From an uncultured Dialister sp. (GTDB lineage: Bacteria > Bacillota > Negativicutes > Veillonellales > Dialisteraceae), in NCBI GenBank assembly GCA_900759415.1, contig CAAEVC010000005.1, forward strand, positions 1 to 8,738: DNA of 8,738 bases, given 5' to 3'. The notes beneath the pieces were generated by a model, which was not told the origin of the DNA, ran no database searches, and saw only the letters and a program-made list of their open reading frames with translations. This document shows positions 1-6,608 of the stretch, one piece after another; position 1 is the first letter of the stretch, and the number at the start of each line of letters is the position of its first letter. Both the position numbers and the translations under genes were made by a program.

Positions 1-32
1 AAATCTCTGGGATATAATTTTATGTGTCTCAT
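1..32 (-). CDS. 5' end of an unidentified gene leaving the window on the left
   Basis: An ATG on the minus strand at 32-30 opens a frame reading MRHIKLYPRD, which is still open at the window edge. It is preceded by a good Shine-Dalgarno sequence, GAAAGGAG (minus strand, 48-41), with an 8-base spacer. A TATAAA -10-like hexamer lies further upstream (67-62), but no convincing -35 accompanies it. The gene is divergent from the exporter gene at 296, and the heptamer repeat element lies between them. Ten residues are too few to name a family, so I give no function. The call rests on the start codon and ribosome binding site alone. Confidence 0.55.
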   Translation of the reverse strand, partial: MRHIKLYPRD

Positions 33-94
33 AATGACAGCTCCTTTCAAAAAAGTCTCGTTTTATACTGTCTAAATATATGATACACCTTTCC

Positions 95-276
95 CGCCTC
101 TCAACTCTCAACTCTCAACTCTGTTTTTGGGGTATCGCGCCGTTATCCGTAAAAGCTTCATACTCATCGGCGAAGCCGATACCACTCGCTCAACTCTCAA
201 CTCTCTGCGCTCAACTCTGCCTTTTTTAGTCTTTACAACCACCTCTCAACTCTCGTAACTCAAATCTCAACTCTGT
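95..276 (-). repeat. Intergenic heptamer/hairpin repeat element, left copy
   Basis: This stretch is built from short tandem runs of the heptamer AACTCTC (GAGAGTT on the other strand), with three near-perfect units at about 100-121 and further copies at 189-203 and 243-275. In the middle is a small hairpin, ATCGGC-gaa-GCCGAT (166-180). Read on the minus strand it aligns with the element at 8381-8657 in the same order: a block containing GAGATTTGAGTTACGAGAG, then GAGGTGGTTGTAAAGACT, then GGCAGAGTTGAG and GCGCAGAGAGTTGAGAG, the hairpin, GAGTAT, GCGATA, and a final heptamer run ending GAGAGGCGG. It carries no coding frame. It looks like a dispersed non-coding repeat family; whether it is mobile cannot be told from two copies. 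Confidence 0.75.
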
Positions 277-295
277 ATTTTCAGAAAGGAATATT

Positions 296-1657
296 ATGGA
301 AACAATGGAATCTTCCCTCTCTATCAGAGATAAAATGAAACTCATCCTGGATACAGGCCAGCTTCTCATGGAAAGCGGCGCCGGGACAAAAAGGATCATC
401 AAGGACATGCTCCGCTCTGCTGCCTATCTGGGCATCTACTGGGAAGACATGCAGATCCATATCGCCTATTCCACCATTATGATCAATGTGGATTATGAAA
501 ATCATACGTACACCATGTTCCGCAAATGCTACCGCCATGGCATCAACATGACCACCATCCTGCAGGTCAGCAATGTTTCCTGGGAAGCTCTCTCCCAGAA
601 TGAACCATACAGTACATTCAAAGCCCATCTGGCCTGGATCAAGAAGACTTTCAGCCACCGTATCTATCCGGAATGGATGGTCATCCTGGCCATCGGCATG
701 GCTTCTGCCGCATTCTGCCTCATCTTCGGCGGCCATCCTGTCGATGCGTTCTACACCCTTCTGGCCGCCATTGCCGGCGCCATTGTGAAATATGTCTGCA
801 CAAAGCTGGAAATCAACGGCTACATCACCATTGCCGCTTCTGCTTTCACTGCCACATTGACTGCCTATCTCACCATGTACCTTCCCTATGCAAGGTCCCC
901 CTTCCTGCCGGTCGTCGCCTGTGCCCTCACCCTCATCCCCGGCATTCCCCTCATCAATGGGGTCGACGATTTCCTGAACAACTACCTCACCTCCGGCATG
1001 ACCCGCATCACCCATACTATCCTTATCATGACCGCCATGACCTTTGGCATTGCCGGTGCCGTAGGCATCACCAACGTCCCATCTTTCACCCATGTACCCA
1101 TAGCCCCTGAACACCTTTACGCCGCCCAGGCCTTTGCAGCCGCCCTGGCCGCTCTGGGATTCTCCATCATGTTCAACGTCCCCAAAAGATACATCTTTGC
1201 CGCCTGCCTGGGTGCCATTCTTACTGTCAACACAAGAAACATACTCATGGTCGCCTTCCACGTCTCCATGCCAGCCGCCTCCTTCTTTGGCGCCGCCCTT
1301 CTCTCCGTCTTCTACTTCGCTCTCTCCCGCTACTTCCACGCCCCCGTCTTCGTCGTCACCATTCCTGCCATCATCCCCCTCATTCCTGGCGTCCTCCTCT
1401 ACCGCTTCCTCTTCGCCATCATTGACATCCAGCACCTTAATCTCGATCAGCTCCTCATCGCCTTCCAGACCGGTGTAGAAGGACTCCTCATCCTCCTCGG
1501 CATCTCCGTAGGCGCCGCACTCCCCGACGCCCTTCTCCACCAGATGATAGAAAAATCCCGAAGAAAAAATCTCCAGAAACTCCTCGAACAGAGAGATATC
1601 AACCAGAAAGAAGCCCGGGAAGCCGCTAACCTGGACAAAGCCAGCCAGAGAAACTGA
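296..1657 (+). CDS. Threonine/serine exporter family membrane protein (fused ThrE type)
   Basis: This 453-residue inner-membrane protein has the architecture of the ThrE family, which exports threonine and serine using the proton gradient. Residues 1-120 form a soluble cytoplasmic domain with the family motif ESGAGTKRI (26-34). About five hydrophobic segments follow (127-258), including LIPGIPLINGVDDF (213-226), the hallmark of the first membrane domain. A second hydrophobic domain (about 275-410) carries PAIIPLIPGVLLY (357-369), typical of the short ThrE_2 half that is a separate protein in many Firmicutes. Both halves are therefore fused here. The tail (411-453) is charged. The start is set by AGAAAGGA (283-290) five bases before ATG. 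The 3' half is strongly C-rich in third positions, which also creates a long antisense open frame. Substrate is inferred from the family. No clear terminator follows. Confidence 0.9.
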   Translation: METMESSLSIRDKMKLILDTGQLLMESGAGTKRIIKDMLRSAAYLGIYWEDMQIHIAYSTIMINVDYENHTYTMFRKCYRHGINMTTILQVSNVSWEALSQNEPYSTFKAHLAWIKKTFSHRIYPEWMVILAIGMASAAFCLIFGGHPVDAFYTLLAAIAGAIVKYVCTKLEINGYITIAASAFTATLTAYLTMYLPYARSPFLPVVACALTLIPGIPLINGVDDFLNNYLTSGMTRITHTILIMTAMTFGIAGAVGITNVPSFTHVPIAPEHLYAAQAFAAALAALGFSIMFNVPKRYIFAACLGAILTVNTRNILMVAFHVSMPAASFFGAALLSVFYFALSRYFHAPVFVVTIPAIIPLIPGVLLYRFLFAIIDIQHLNLDQLLIAFQTGVEGLLILLGISVGAALPDALLHQMIEKSRRKNLQKLLEQRDINQKEAREAANLDKASQRN

Positions 1658-1765
1658 ATAAAACAGAGTGGATTTTCTAGGACTCTGAGAAAATAAAACT
1701 ATTATATAATGTCTTTGCAACCTTCGCTCATAACTTTGAAATCATAGCCCTTCTCTTACAGGGAC

Positions 1766-1794
1766 TTGACTGCCTCTCAGCTTCTATTTGTATA
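1766..1794 (+). promoter_or_regulatory. Candidate promoter for divIVA
   Basis: A TTGACT hexamer (1766-1771) is followed after 17 bases by TGTATA (1789-1794). It sits about 65 bases before the divIVA start, in the 200-base gap after the exporter gene. The -10 is a poor match, so this is tentative. A separate consensus TATAAT at 1705-1710 has no acceptable -35 partner. divIVA could also be reached by read-through from the exporter gene. Confidence 0.35.
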
Positions 1795-1858
1795 GAAATT
1801 TGTCGAAATAAAAAGAAACAAGTACAATAAGGAAAGAAAACCATAAGGAGGCGTACCC

Positions 1859-2533
1859 ATGATTACACCAATGGATATCCACAACAAGACTTTTTCTAAA
1901 TCTCTCAGGGGATACAGTGAAGAAGAAGTCAATGATTTCCTCCAGCAGATCGTGACCGACTATGAACAGATTTACCGTGAACACCGGGAAATGGAAGAAC
2001 AGATGGACCAGATGAAGACAAAGCTGGCCAACTACGAAAAGATTTCCGAAACCATGGCAAACACCCTGGATCTGGCGAAAGAAACTGCTGAAAGAGTAAA
2101 AACAAATGCAAAGAAAAATGCAGACATTCTGGTAGCTAACGCCCATGCTGAAAGTCAGAGACAGGTAAGGGAAGCTACAGAATCCCGCCGCCGTCTTCTG
2201 GAAAATATCATCCGCACAGAAGGAAATATGAAGACCTACGTAGGAAAAATCAGAAAAGACCTTCAACTCGCCCTCGCTGCCATCGACGCTCTGGAACAGG
2301 TAAAAGCACCGGCCGTAGCCGGTATGGAAGAAGAAAAAGCAGCTCCTGAAGTGAGTGAAGCAGAAAAAGTAGAGACAGAATCTCAGGAAACTGCAGTACC
2401 GGACGCTCAGGAAACAAAAGCAACAGAAACTGAAAATGAAGAAATTGCGGATGCTGCTGAACTGGCTGAAGAACAGGTAGAAGAAGTAGAAAACGCTGTA
2501 GCTGAAGAAGCAGAAAAAGTAGAAAAGGAATAA
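1859..2533 (+). CDS. divIVA: DivIVA-domain cell division/polarity protein
   Basis: A 224-residue DivIVA-family protein, a coiled-coil scaffold that binds curved membrane at septa and poles. The N-terminal membrane-binding signature is clear: TPMDIHNKTFSKSLRGY (3-19) followed by SEEEVNDFLQQIVTDYE (20-36). The hydrophobic/basic pair that inserts in the membrane in Bacillus subtilis (Phe17-Arg18) is Leu16-Arg17 here. Two coiled-coil stretches follow (about 25-75 and 75-148). Residues 150-224 form a low-complexity tail of Glu, Ala, Val, Thr and Lys, strongly acidic and probably disordered. The start is fixed by AAGGAGG (1845-1851), seven bases before ATG. It stands alone: the exporter gene lies 200 bases upstream and a strong terminator follows within three bases of the stop codon. 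The family call is firm; the exact role (division site, pole, or chromosome anchoring) cannot be read from sequence. Confidence 0.95.
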   Translation: MITPMDIHNKTFSKSLRGYSEEEVNDFLQQIVTDYEQIYREHREMEEQMDQMKTKLANYEKISETMANTLDLAKETAERVKTNAKKNADILVANAHAESQRQVREATESRRRLLENIIRTEGNMKTYVGKIRKDLQLALAAIDALEQVKAPAVAGMEEEKAAPEVSEAEKVETESQETAVPDAQETKATETENEEIADAAELAEEQVEEVENAVAEEAEKVEKE

Positions 2534-2535
2534 GA

Positions 2536-2575
2536 ATCAAAAAAAGACCTCTTAGAAAAGAGGTCTTTTTTTGAT
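2536..2575. terminator. Strong, symmetrical intrinsic terminator after divIVA
   Basis: A perfect 18-bp stem (2536-2553 with 2558-2575) closes a four-base loop AGAA. The 5' arm begins with an A-run and the 3' arm ends in seven T residues, so it can terminate transcription from either direction. It begins two bases after the divIVA stop codon and would also stop any antisense read-through from the convergent adhesin gene. Confidence 0.93.
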
Positions 2576-2856
2576 GGAAAAGCAGAGCGCTTCCATAAGC
2601 TATGAACTTAGAGCGAAGGCCGTCAGCCTTGCCGGCAAATGTAAAAACCTTCGGTCATAGCTCATCACTTTTTAAATGGTATGATGAAACTATCTATAAA
2701 ATCTTACTGATAAAAAATCCAAATGTTTTTACCTTCTCAATACTATCAGAACCTTACCTCATTTCCAGAAGGATAAAGGATATTGAAGTAGTAAGCACCG
2801 CTAATGAGATATATCCAACTCCTCCCTGTATAGTCATAATTACCGTTAAGTGAAAC
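2576..2856. other. Non-coding gap with a nested inverted repeat
   Basis: This lies between the divIVA terminator and the adhesin terminator. At 2598-2662 three pairs of arms nest around one centre: AGCTATGA/TCATAGCT (2598-2605 with 2655-2662), CGAAGG/CCTTCG (2614-2619 with 2648-2653) and a short GCC/GGC core. The core (GAAGGCCGTCAGCCTTGCCG) resembles the hairpin of the two terminal repeat elements. The rest, 2663-2856, is AT-rich and I see no gene: an 83-codon frame on the plus strand from 2602 lacks a ribosome binding site and resembles no family I know. Confidence 0.5.
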
Positions 2857-2888
2857 AAAAATGGGTTGTGTTCCCACAACCCATTTTT
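2857..2888 (-). terminator. Intrinsic terminator of the adhesin gene
   Basis: A perfect 14-bp stem (2857-2870 with 2875-2888) with a four-base loop lies 18 bases past the adhesin stop codon. Read on the minus strand the stem ends ACCCATTTTT and is followed by GTTTCAC. It belongs to the minus-strand adhesin transcript. Confidence 0.88.
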
Positions 2889-2906
2889 CCCAACCTGTTT
2901 ATGAAA

Positions 2907-5900
2907 TTATTTCTTCTGAAGGAGGGCAATCAATTCTTCAATCTGTTTCTTCTGTTCTTCCACGGTGGCTTCCAGCACCTGTACTCTCTCGTTAAGCGCC
3001 TTTACCTCACCTGCAGAAGATACTTTTTCAGCTGGAACGCTTCCGCTTCCTATTCTCCAGGTAACACCTGCATTGGCCATGAGATGGTTATCACCTGCAT
3101 AAGCAAAGCCGCCATTCACCATAGTAGAACCGGTGATGTAGTACGCAGCCCCCAGAGCCACTGCCTGTTGATCCCGATAAGAACCGATACCTGCCATGAT
3201 CTGGAGCGGTTCAGCTGGATTATAACCAATCGGTTTCAGAGCGGAAAGAGCCGCATTCATCGCATCTCCCTTACGGCTTTCCTCTTTCAGACGGCTGATG
3301 GAGCGGCTATTGCTTCCCACCTGCTGAGCCACTTCATAGAGCTGACCTCCGTTTACCGCATCGGTGGAACCTTTTTCCACGCGGCCCGGTGCTACGTTGG
3401 TGATCGTTCTTTCATGTCCTTCAGAACCGACAGATACAGTATTCGGCTTGTCAGCTACAGAATCTTTACCGATAGCAACAGAATTCTCAGCGCCTTCTTC
3501 GACTTTGGCTCCCTGACCAATGGCTGTGCCGCCATCTGCGTCTTTACCGACCGATGCCCCCTGACCGATCACCGTGCCATTATCAGAATCGACACCGGAA
3601 TCTTTGCCAATAGCTGTCGACCCATCGTGACCATTGACATTGCCTGCACCATTAGATTCCACCAACTTCTGAGCTTTGTCAGCATATTCCTGTGCTTTAT
3701 TTTCACTTTCTTTGGCTGCCTTAGCACTCTTATCGGCATTGGTCTCGCTTTCCTTAGCTGCCTTAGCACTCTTATCAGCCGCTTCTGCACGTTCTTTAGC
3801 TACATCTGCACTCTTACCGGCGTTAGTCGCACTTTCTCTGGCCGCCTGGGCACTCTTATCGGCACTGCTTTCGCTTTCTTTTGCCTTGTCTTCACTACCT
3901 TTAGCTGCATTTGCACTTTCTTCCGCCTTTTTGACTGCTTCATCAAGCCTGTCAAGATATGTCTTATCGAGCGTCACTTTGACAATGGAATTGTCTCCAG
4001 TTTGTGCTGAGATACCATCCATGAAGGCCAGACGGATATTCTGGAGTGTATAATTGTTTCCATCGCTATCCTTGACAGCCTTATCTGCTGTGATCCCGCC
4101 GGAATAGAAATAGACAGGAGTATTGGCCACTGTGGTAAGCTGCTTCACGTTCACTGCATCATTGTCATTGATACCGCCTGCGACATTGACGATACGCCGT
4201 TTGATATCGTTTATCTTATACTTACTTTCAGTAATGGGATTTTTATCATCACCGATTCTTCCACGATATACCGTTTCTTCATACTCATTTGTACCTACTG
4301 AAATGACACCTGCATCTTTGGATACCATATCATCAATAAAGGCAGATTTTGTGTCTTTCTCCAGAGCCGTTCCTTGAGTACTGGAATATTTTCCCAAAGA
4401 AACGGAGTTATTATCAGTGACCCTCGCCCAAGTACCGATAGCCACACTGTCCTTTGCCTCAGTCATGGCAAATCGGCCGATGGCTGTGGATCTTGCCTTT
4501 GTAGCAAGAGCCGTATTACCGATAGCTACGCTGTCATCGAGTAATGCTTTAGATGAAGATCCTAAAGCCACTGAATACGAACCATAAGCACGAGTTATTG
4601 GTCCCATGGCAACTGCATTATATCCGCTTGCAGCAGACCACTCACCAATAGTAATAGCTCCTCTGCTGACCGCTTCTGTCGGTTCTCCTTTACTATTTGT
4701 CGGCACAGATGGTTTATCATCAGACGGATCACTTCCATCGATAGCGGAGAAATTGCCATATTGCTGATTTTGCGTAAGGGCAGTAGGTGTCTTTTGGAGC
4801 TGTTCAAATTCTGCTTTCAAATCAACCAGATTTCTACTTGCCACTCTGTCATCATCAAATTTTGCATAGCCAAGCTGAGCTTCATACCCGATGACGATAC
4901 CATTTTCAGCCTCTACCGTTCCCCTTGCATTCTGTCCGATGGCAATCCCCTGCTGTGCAAGGAATCTGGATCCATGTCCTAAAGCAACCGTTCCCCAGCC
5001 GACAGCCATGGTATTATTCCCTAAAGAGGTAGAAAAGGTTCCCCATGCCTGTGAATTATTCCCAATAGCAAGAGATCCTTGCTCCTGAACCAGACTGCTG
5101 GTACCGATAGCAATAGCATTGGATGGCGTTTCATTGAAAACCTTGCCATCCTTAGTGATTTGACGCTCTAATGCTTGCGAATTTACACCAATCGTAATCG
5201 CCTGATTTGTATCCGATTTTGCTCCGTCACCAATAGCAATAGATCCGCTGCCTGTGACTTTCGTAGCCCCATTTGATTTATTGGCAGCTTTAATACTGAT
5301 ATACTGATTTCCGGTTCCGATCTTATTTGCTATTGCAGTAAGCTGCGCTACATTGACAGCATCATTATCATTGATACCACCAGCCACGTTTACGATACGC
5401 CGTCTTCTTTCTTCAATTTTTTTCCCATCACCCGCTGTATACGCCGCTGTCCCGACAGAAATGACACCATCATTTTTCTTTATTTTTTCACCACTGTACT
5501 TGGCTACACTGTCTTTTGATACATCTATACCTTGCGTACTGGAATAAGCGCCTAAAGCGAGGCTATGGGATTGATTGACATTTGAATAATAACCGATAGC
5601 TATTGAACTTAAAGATGATGCCAGAGCATTTCCACCAATAGTTACGGAATTTCTTGTCTCCGCCACAGCTGAATGTCCCAGAGCAATAGAATTCTCATGT
5701 TTCGCATAGGAGTCATGACCCAGAGCAACTGCGTCCTGATAACTGGTATGCGCATTGTCTCCTATGGCCAGTGATGATATGCCTGCTGCCTTACTCTTAT
5801 TCCCGATACTTACAGCATTGATAAAATTTGCCTGTGAGGATGTACCGATAGCAATATTATTGGATCCATATTCACCTGCTTCACTGCCTGTACCAATAAC

Positions 5901-6290
5901 AATAGAATTTCCCTCTCTGCTGTCGCTGCGTTTTGAAAACTTTACCAGCGCTCCATTACCGATAGCGATGGATCCGCGTGTATTGACAGTACTTTCATTA
6001 CCAATAGCCACACTGTAAGGATCAGAAGCTACCGCACCCCGTCCAGCAGCAACAGAACGATATCCGCTCGCATTGGCCAGCTTTAATTCTTCATTATCAT
6101 TTCCCAGATTGACAACTACACCCCCTTTTTGTGTGCTGTCTTTCACCTGTGCTGCATAGGAAATTCCGCCATAAAAAAAGCCGGAAAGACCTAATGCCAG
6201 AGCAAGAGTGACCGCTCTGGAAAGGATCTTCCCTTTCATCCACTTTCTCTTTCCAATTCTGCTGTCAATTTCACTGTTTGTAGACTTCAT
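2907..6290 (-). CDS. Trimeric autotransporter adhesin (YadA-like), 1127 aa
   Basis: A surface adhesin of the YadA/type Vc family, which trimerises and inserts in the outer membrane. Signal peptide: residues 1-46, with a long basic n-region (RIGKRK, 11-16), a hydrophobic core (26-43) and cleavage near SYA-AQ. Head 1 (93-247) carries xIAIG motifs at a 14-residue step, ending at neck RRIVNVAGGINDNDAVNV (298-315). Head 2 (350-633) is interrupted by a non-repetitive stretch (476-543) and ends at a near-identical neck (698-718). A connector (724-780) leads to an Ala/Lys/Glu/Ser coiled-coil stalk (about 780-878), a short third head (891-941) and neck 3 (960-985). The YadA anchor spans about 1000-1080 (ALSALKPIGYNP; AVALGAAY), and a 47-residue coiled-coil tail follows. 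Start: AGAGAGG (6303-6297) six bases upstream; Met18 lacks a comparable site. The ligand is unknown. Confidence 0.95.
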   Translation of the reverse strand: MKSTNSEIDSRIGKRKWMKGKILSRAVTLALALGLSGFFYGGISYAAQVKDSTQKGGVVVNLGNDNEELKLANASGYRSVAAGRGAVASDPYSVAIGNESTVNTRGSIAIGNGALVKFSKRSDSREGNSIVIGTGSEAGEYGSNNIAIGTSSQANFINAVSIGNKSKAAGISSLAIGDNAHTSYQDAVALGHDSYAKHENSIALGHSAVAETRNSVTIGGNALASSLSSIAIGYYSNVNQSHSLALGAYSSTQGIDVSKDSVAKYSGEKIKKNDGVISVGTAAYTAGDGKKIEERRRRIVNVAGGINDNDAVNVAQLTAIANKIGTGNQYISIKAANKSNGATKVTGSGSIAIGDGAKSDTNQAITIGVNSQALERQITKDGKVFNETPSNAIAIGTSSLVQEQGSLAIGNNSQAWGTFSTSLGNNTMAVGWGTVALGHGSRFLAQQGIAIGQNARGTVEAENGIVIGYEAQLGYAKFDDDRVASRNLVDLKAEFEQLQKTPTALTQNQQYGNFSAIDGSDPSDDKPSVPTNSKGEPTEAVSRGAITIGEWSAASGYNAVAMGPITRAYGSYSVALGSSSKALLDDSVAIGNTALATKARSTAIGRFAMTEAKDSVAIGTWARVTDNNSVSLGKYSSTQGTALEKDTKSAFIDDMVSKDAGVISVGTNEYEETVYRGRIGDDKNPITESKYKINDIKRRIVNVAGGINDNDAVNVKQLTTVANTPVYFYSGGITADKAVKDSDGNNYTLQNIRLAFMDGISAQTGDNSIVKVTLDKTYLDRLDEAVKKAEESANAAKGSEDKAKESESSADKSAQAARESATNAGKSADVAKERAEAADKSAKAAKESETNADKSAKAAKESENKAQEYADKAQKLVESNGAGNVNGHDGSTAIGKDSGVDSDNGTVIGQGASVGKDADGGTAIGQGAKVEEGAENSVAIGKDSVADKPNTVSVGSEGHERTITNVAPGRVEKGSTDAVNGGQLYEVAQQVGSNSRSISRLKEESRKGDAMNAALSALKPIGYNPAEPLQIMAGIGSYRDQQAVALGAAYYITGSTMVNGGFAYAGDNHLMANAGVTWRIGSGSVPAEKVSSAGEVKALNERVQVLEATVEEQKKQIEELIALLQKK
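3051..3293 (-). other. YadA-type outer-membrane anchor domain of the adhesin
   Basis: Residues about 1000-1080. A short helix (ISRLKEESRKGDAMNAALSA, 998-1017) would fill the pore. Four amphipathic strands follow, around IMAGIGSYR (1031-1039), QQAVALGAAYYI (1041-1052), MVNGGFAYAG (1057-1066) and LMANAGVTWRI (1070-1080). Three chains together make the 12-stranded barrel known for this family. The last strand ends in an aromatic-containing TWRI, but unlike YadA the protein does not stop there. Confidence 0.85.
3690..3899 (-). repeat. Five tandem 42-bp repeats encoding the adhesin stalk
   Basis: Residues 798-867 of the adhesin are five consecutive 14-residue units (two heptads each). Representative units are KSAQAARESATNAG, KSADVAKERAEAAD, KSAKAAKESETNAD and KSAKAAKESENKAQ; the first unit, GSEDKAKESESSAD, is the most diverged. 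Ala occupies most core positions. The DNA is repeated at 42-bp steps with only partial decay, so copy number could change by slippage or recombination without breaking the frame. Confidence 0.85.
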
Positions 6291-6466
6291 TGCTATCCTC
6301 TCTTTTCTCTAAATCCATTCTCCTTCAATGGAAGACTTCTGTACTATCATATCCCCCCCTGTCAGAATCATCAGTCTCACCAAAGAATGGTCTCTCTGCT
6401 GCCCTTCTTCCTATCCGGCAACATTTCAGAATAATTGATAAAAAAACATAAAAGTAACTATATTTT

Positions 6467-6518
6467 TATATCTATAGATATATTTTACCATAAATAGTAA
6501 GAATATAATACTATTTAT
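6467..6518 (-). promoter_or_regulatory. Candidate adhesin promoter between two palindromes
   Basis: On the minus strand an extended -10 motif, TGG-TAAAAT, lies at 6490-6482; no good -35 is present, which an extended -10 can tolerate. Immediately upstream is a 10-bp inverted repeat, ATAAATAGTA/TACTATTTAT (6490-6499 with 6509-6518, 9-base spacer). Immediately downstream is a perfect 16-bp palindrome, TATATCTATAGATATA (6467-6482). The arms touch both edges of the -10, as operators often do. The region is very AT-rich, so chance palindromes are a real possibility. If correct, transcription would start near 6475 and leave an untranslated leader of about 185 bases. Confidence 0.4.
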
Positions 6519-6564
6519 AAGTTTTAAAATAAGATAATACGTATAGTTTATTATAATTTTTTTC

Positions 6565-6602
6565 AATAATAAAAGATGTCCCTGAGGACATCTTTTATTA
6601 TT
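6565..6602 (-). terminator. Intrinsic terminator after the AGCS symporter gene
   Basis: A perfect 17-bp stem (6565-6581 with 6586-6602) closes the loop CTGA six bases past the symporter stop codon. On the minus strand the descending arm ends TCTTTTATTATT, which supplies the U-rich stretch. It separates the symporter from the adhesin downstream, so these two same-strand genes are probably not one operon. Confidence 0.85.
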
Positions 6603-6608
6603 GCTTTT

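Noticed and set aside
1664..1694. Possible terminator after the exporter gene
   Set aside because: Two competing short stems (CAGAGT/ACTCTG and ATTTTCT/AGAAAAT) exist, but neither is stable nor followed by a T-run on the plus strand.
281..1720. 479-codon open frame on the minus strand, antisense to the exporter gene
   Set aside because: It mirrors the exporter frame and owes its openness to C-ending codons there. Its translation is Gly/Asp/Glu-rich without recognisable domains, while the plus strand gives a coherent ThrE-family protein with a good ribosome binding site.
2793..2810. 18-base segment matching 8352-8369 in reverse complement at 16 of 18 positions
   Set aside because: One such match is expected by chance when a window of this size is compared with itself on both strands, and the similarity does not extend cleanly on either side.
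2754..2837. 27-codon frame on the minus strand with a hydrophobic centre, possible small membrane peptide
   Set aside because: There is no ribosome binding site before its ATG, it lies just past the adhesin terminator, and hydrophobic 27-mers are common by chance.
2850..4010. 386-codon open frame on the plus strand, antisense to the adhesin
   Set aside because: It opens inside the adhesin terminator and runs against the repeat-rich stalk and anchor. The predicted protein is Phe/Cys/Ser-rich low-complexity sequence that follows from the antisense of Ala/Lys/Glu repeats.
6271..6318. 15-codon upstream frame (minus strand) overlapping the adhesin start out of frame
   Set aside because: GAAGGAG lies only one base before its ATG, too close for initiation. 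The adhesin start has its own well-spaced site.
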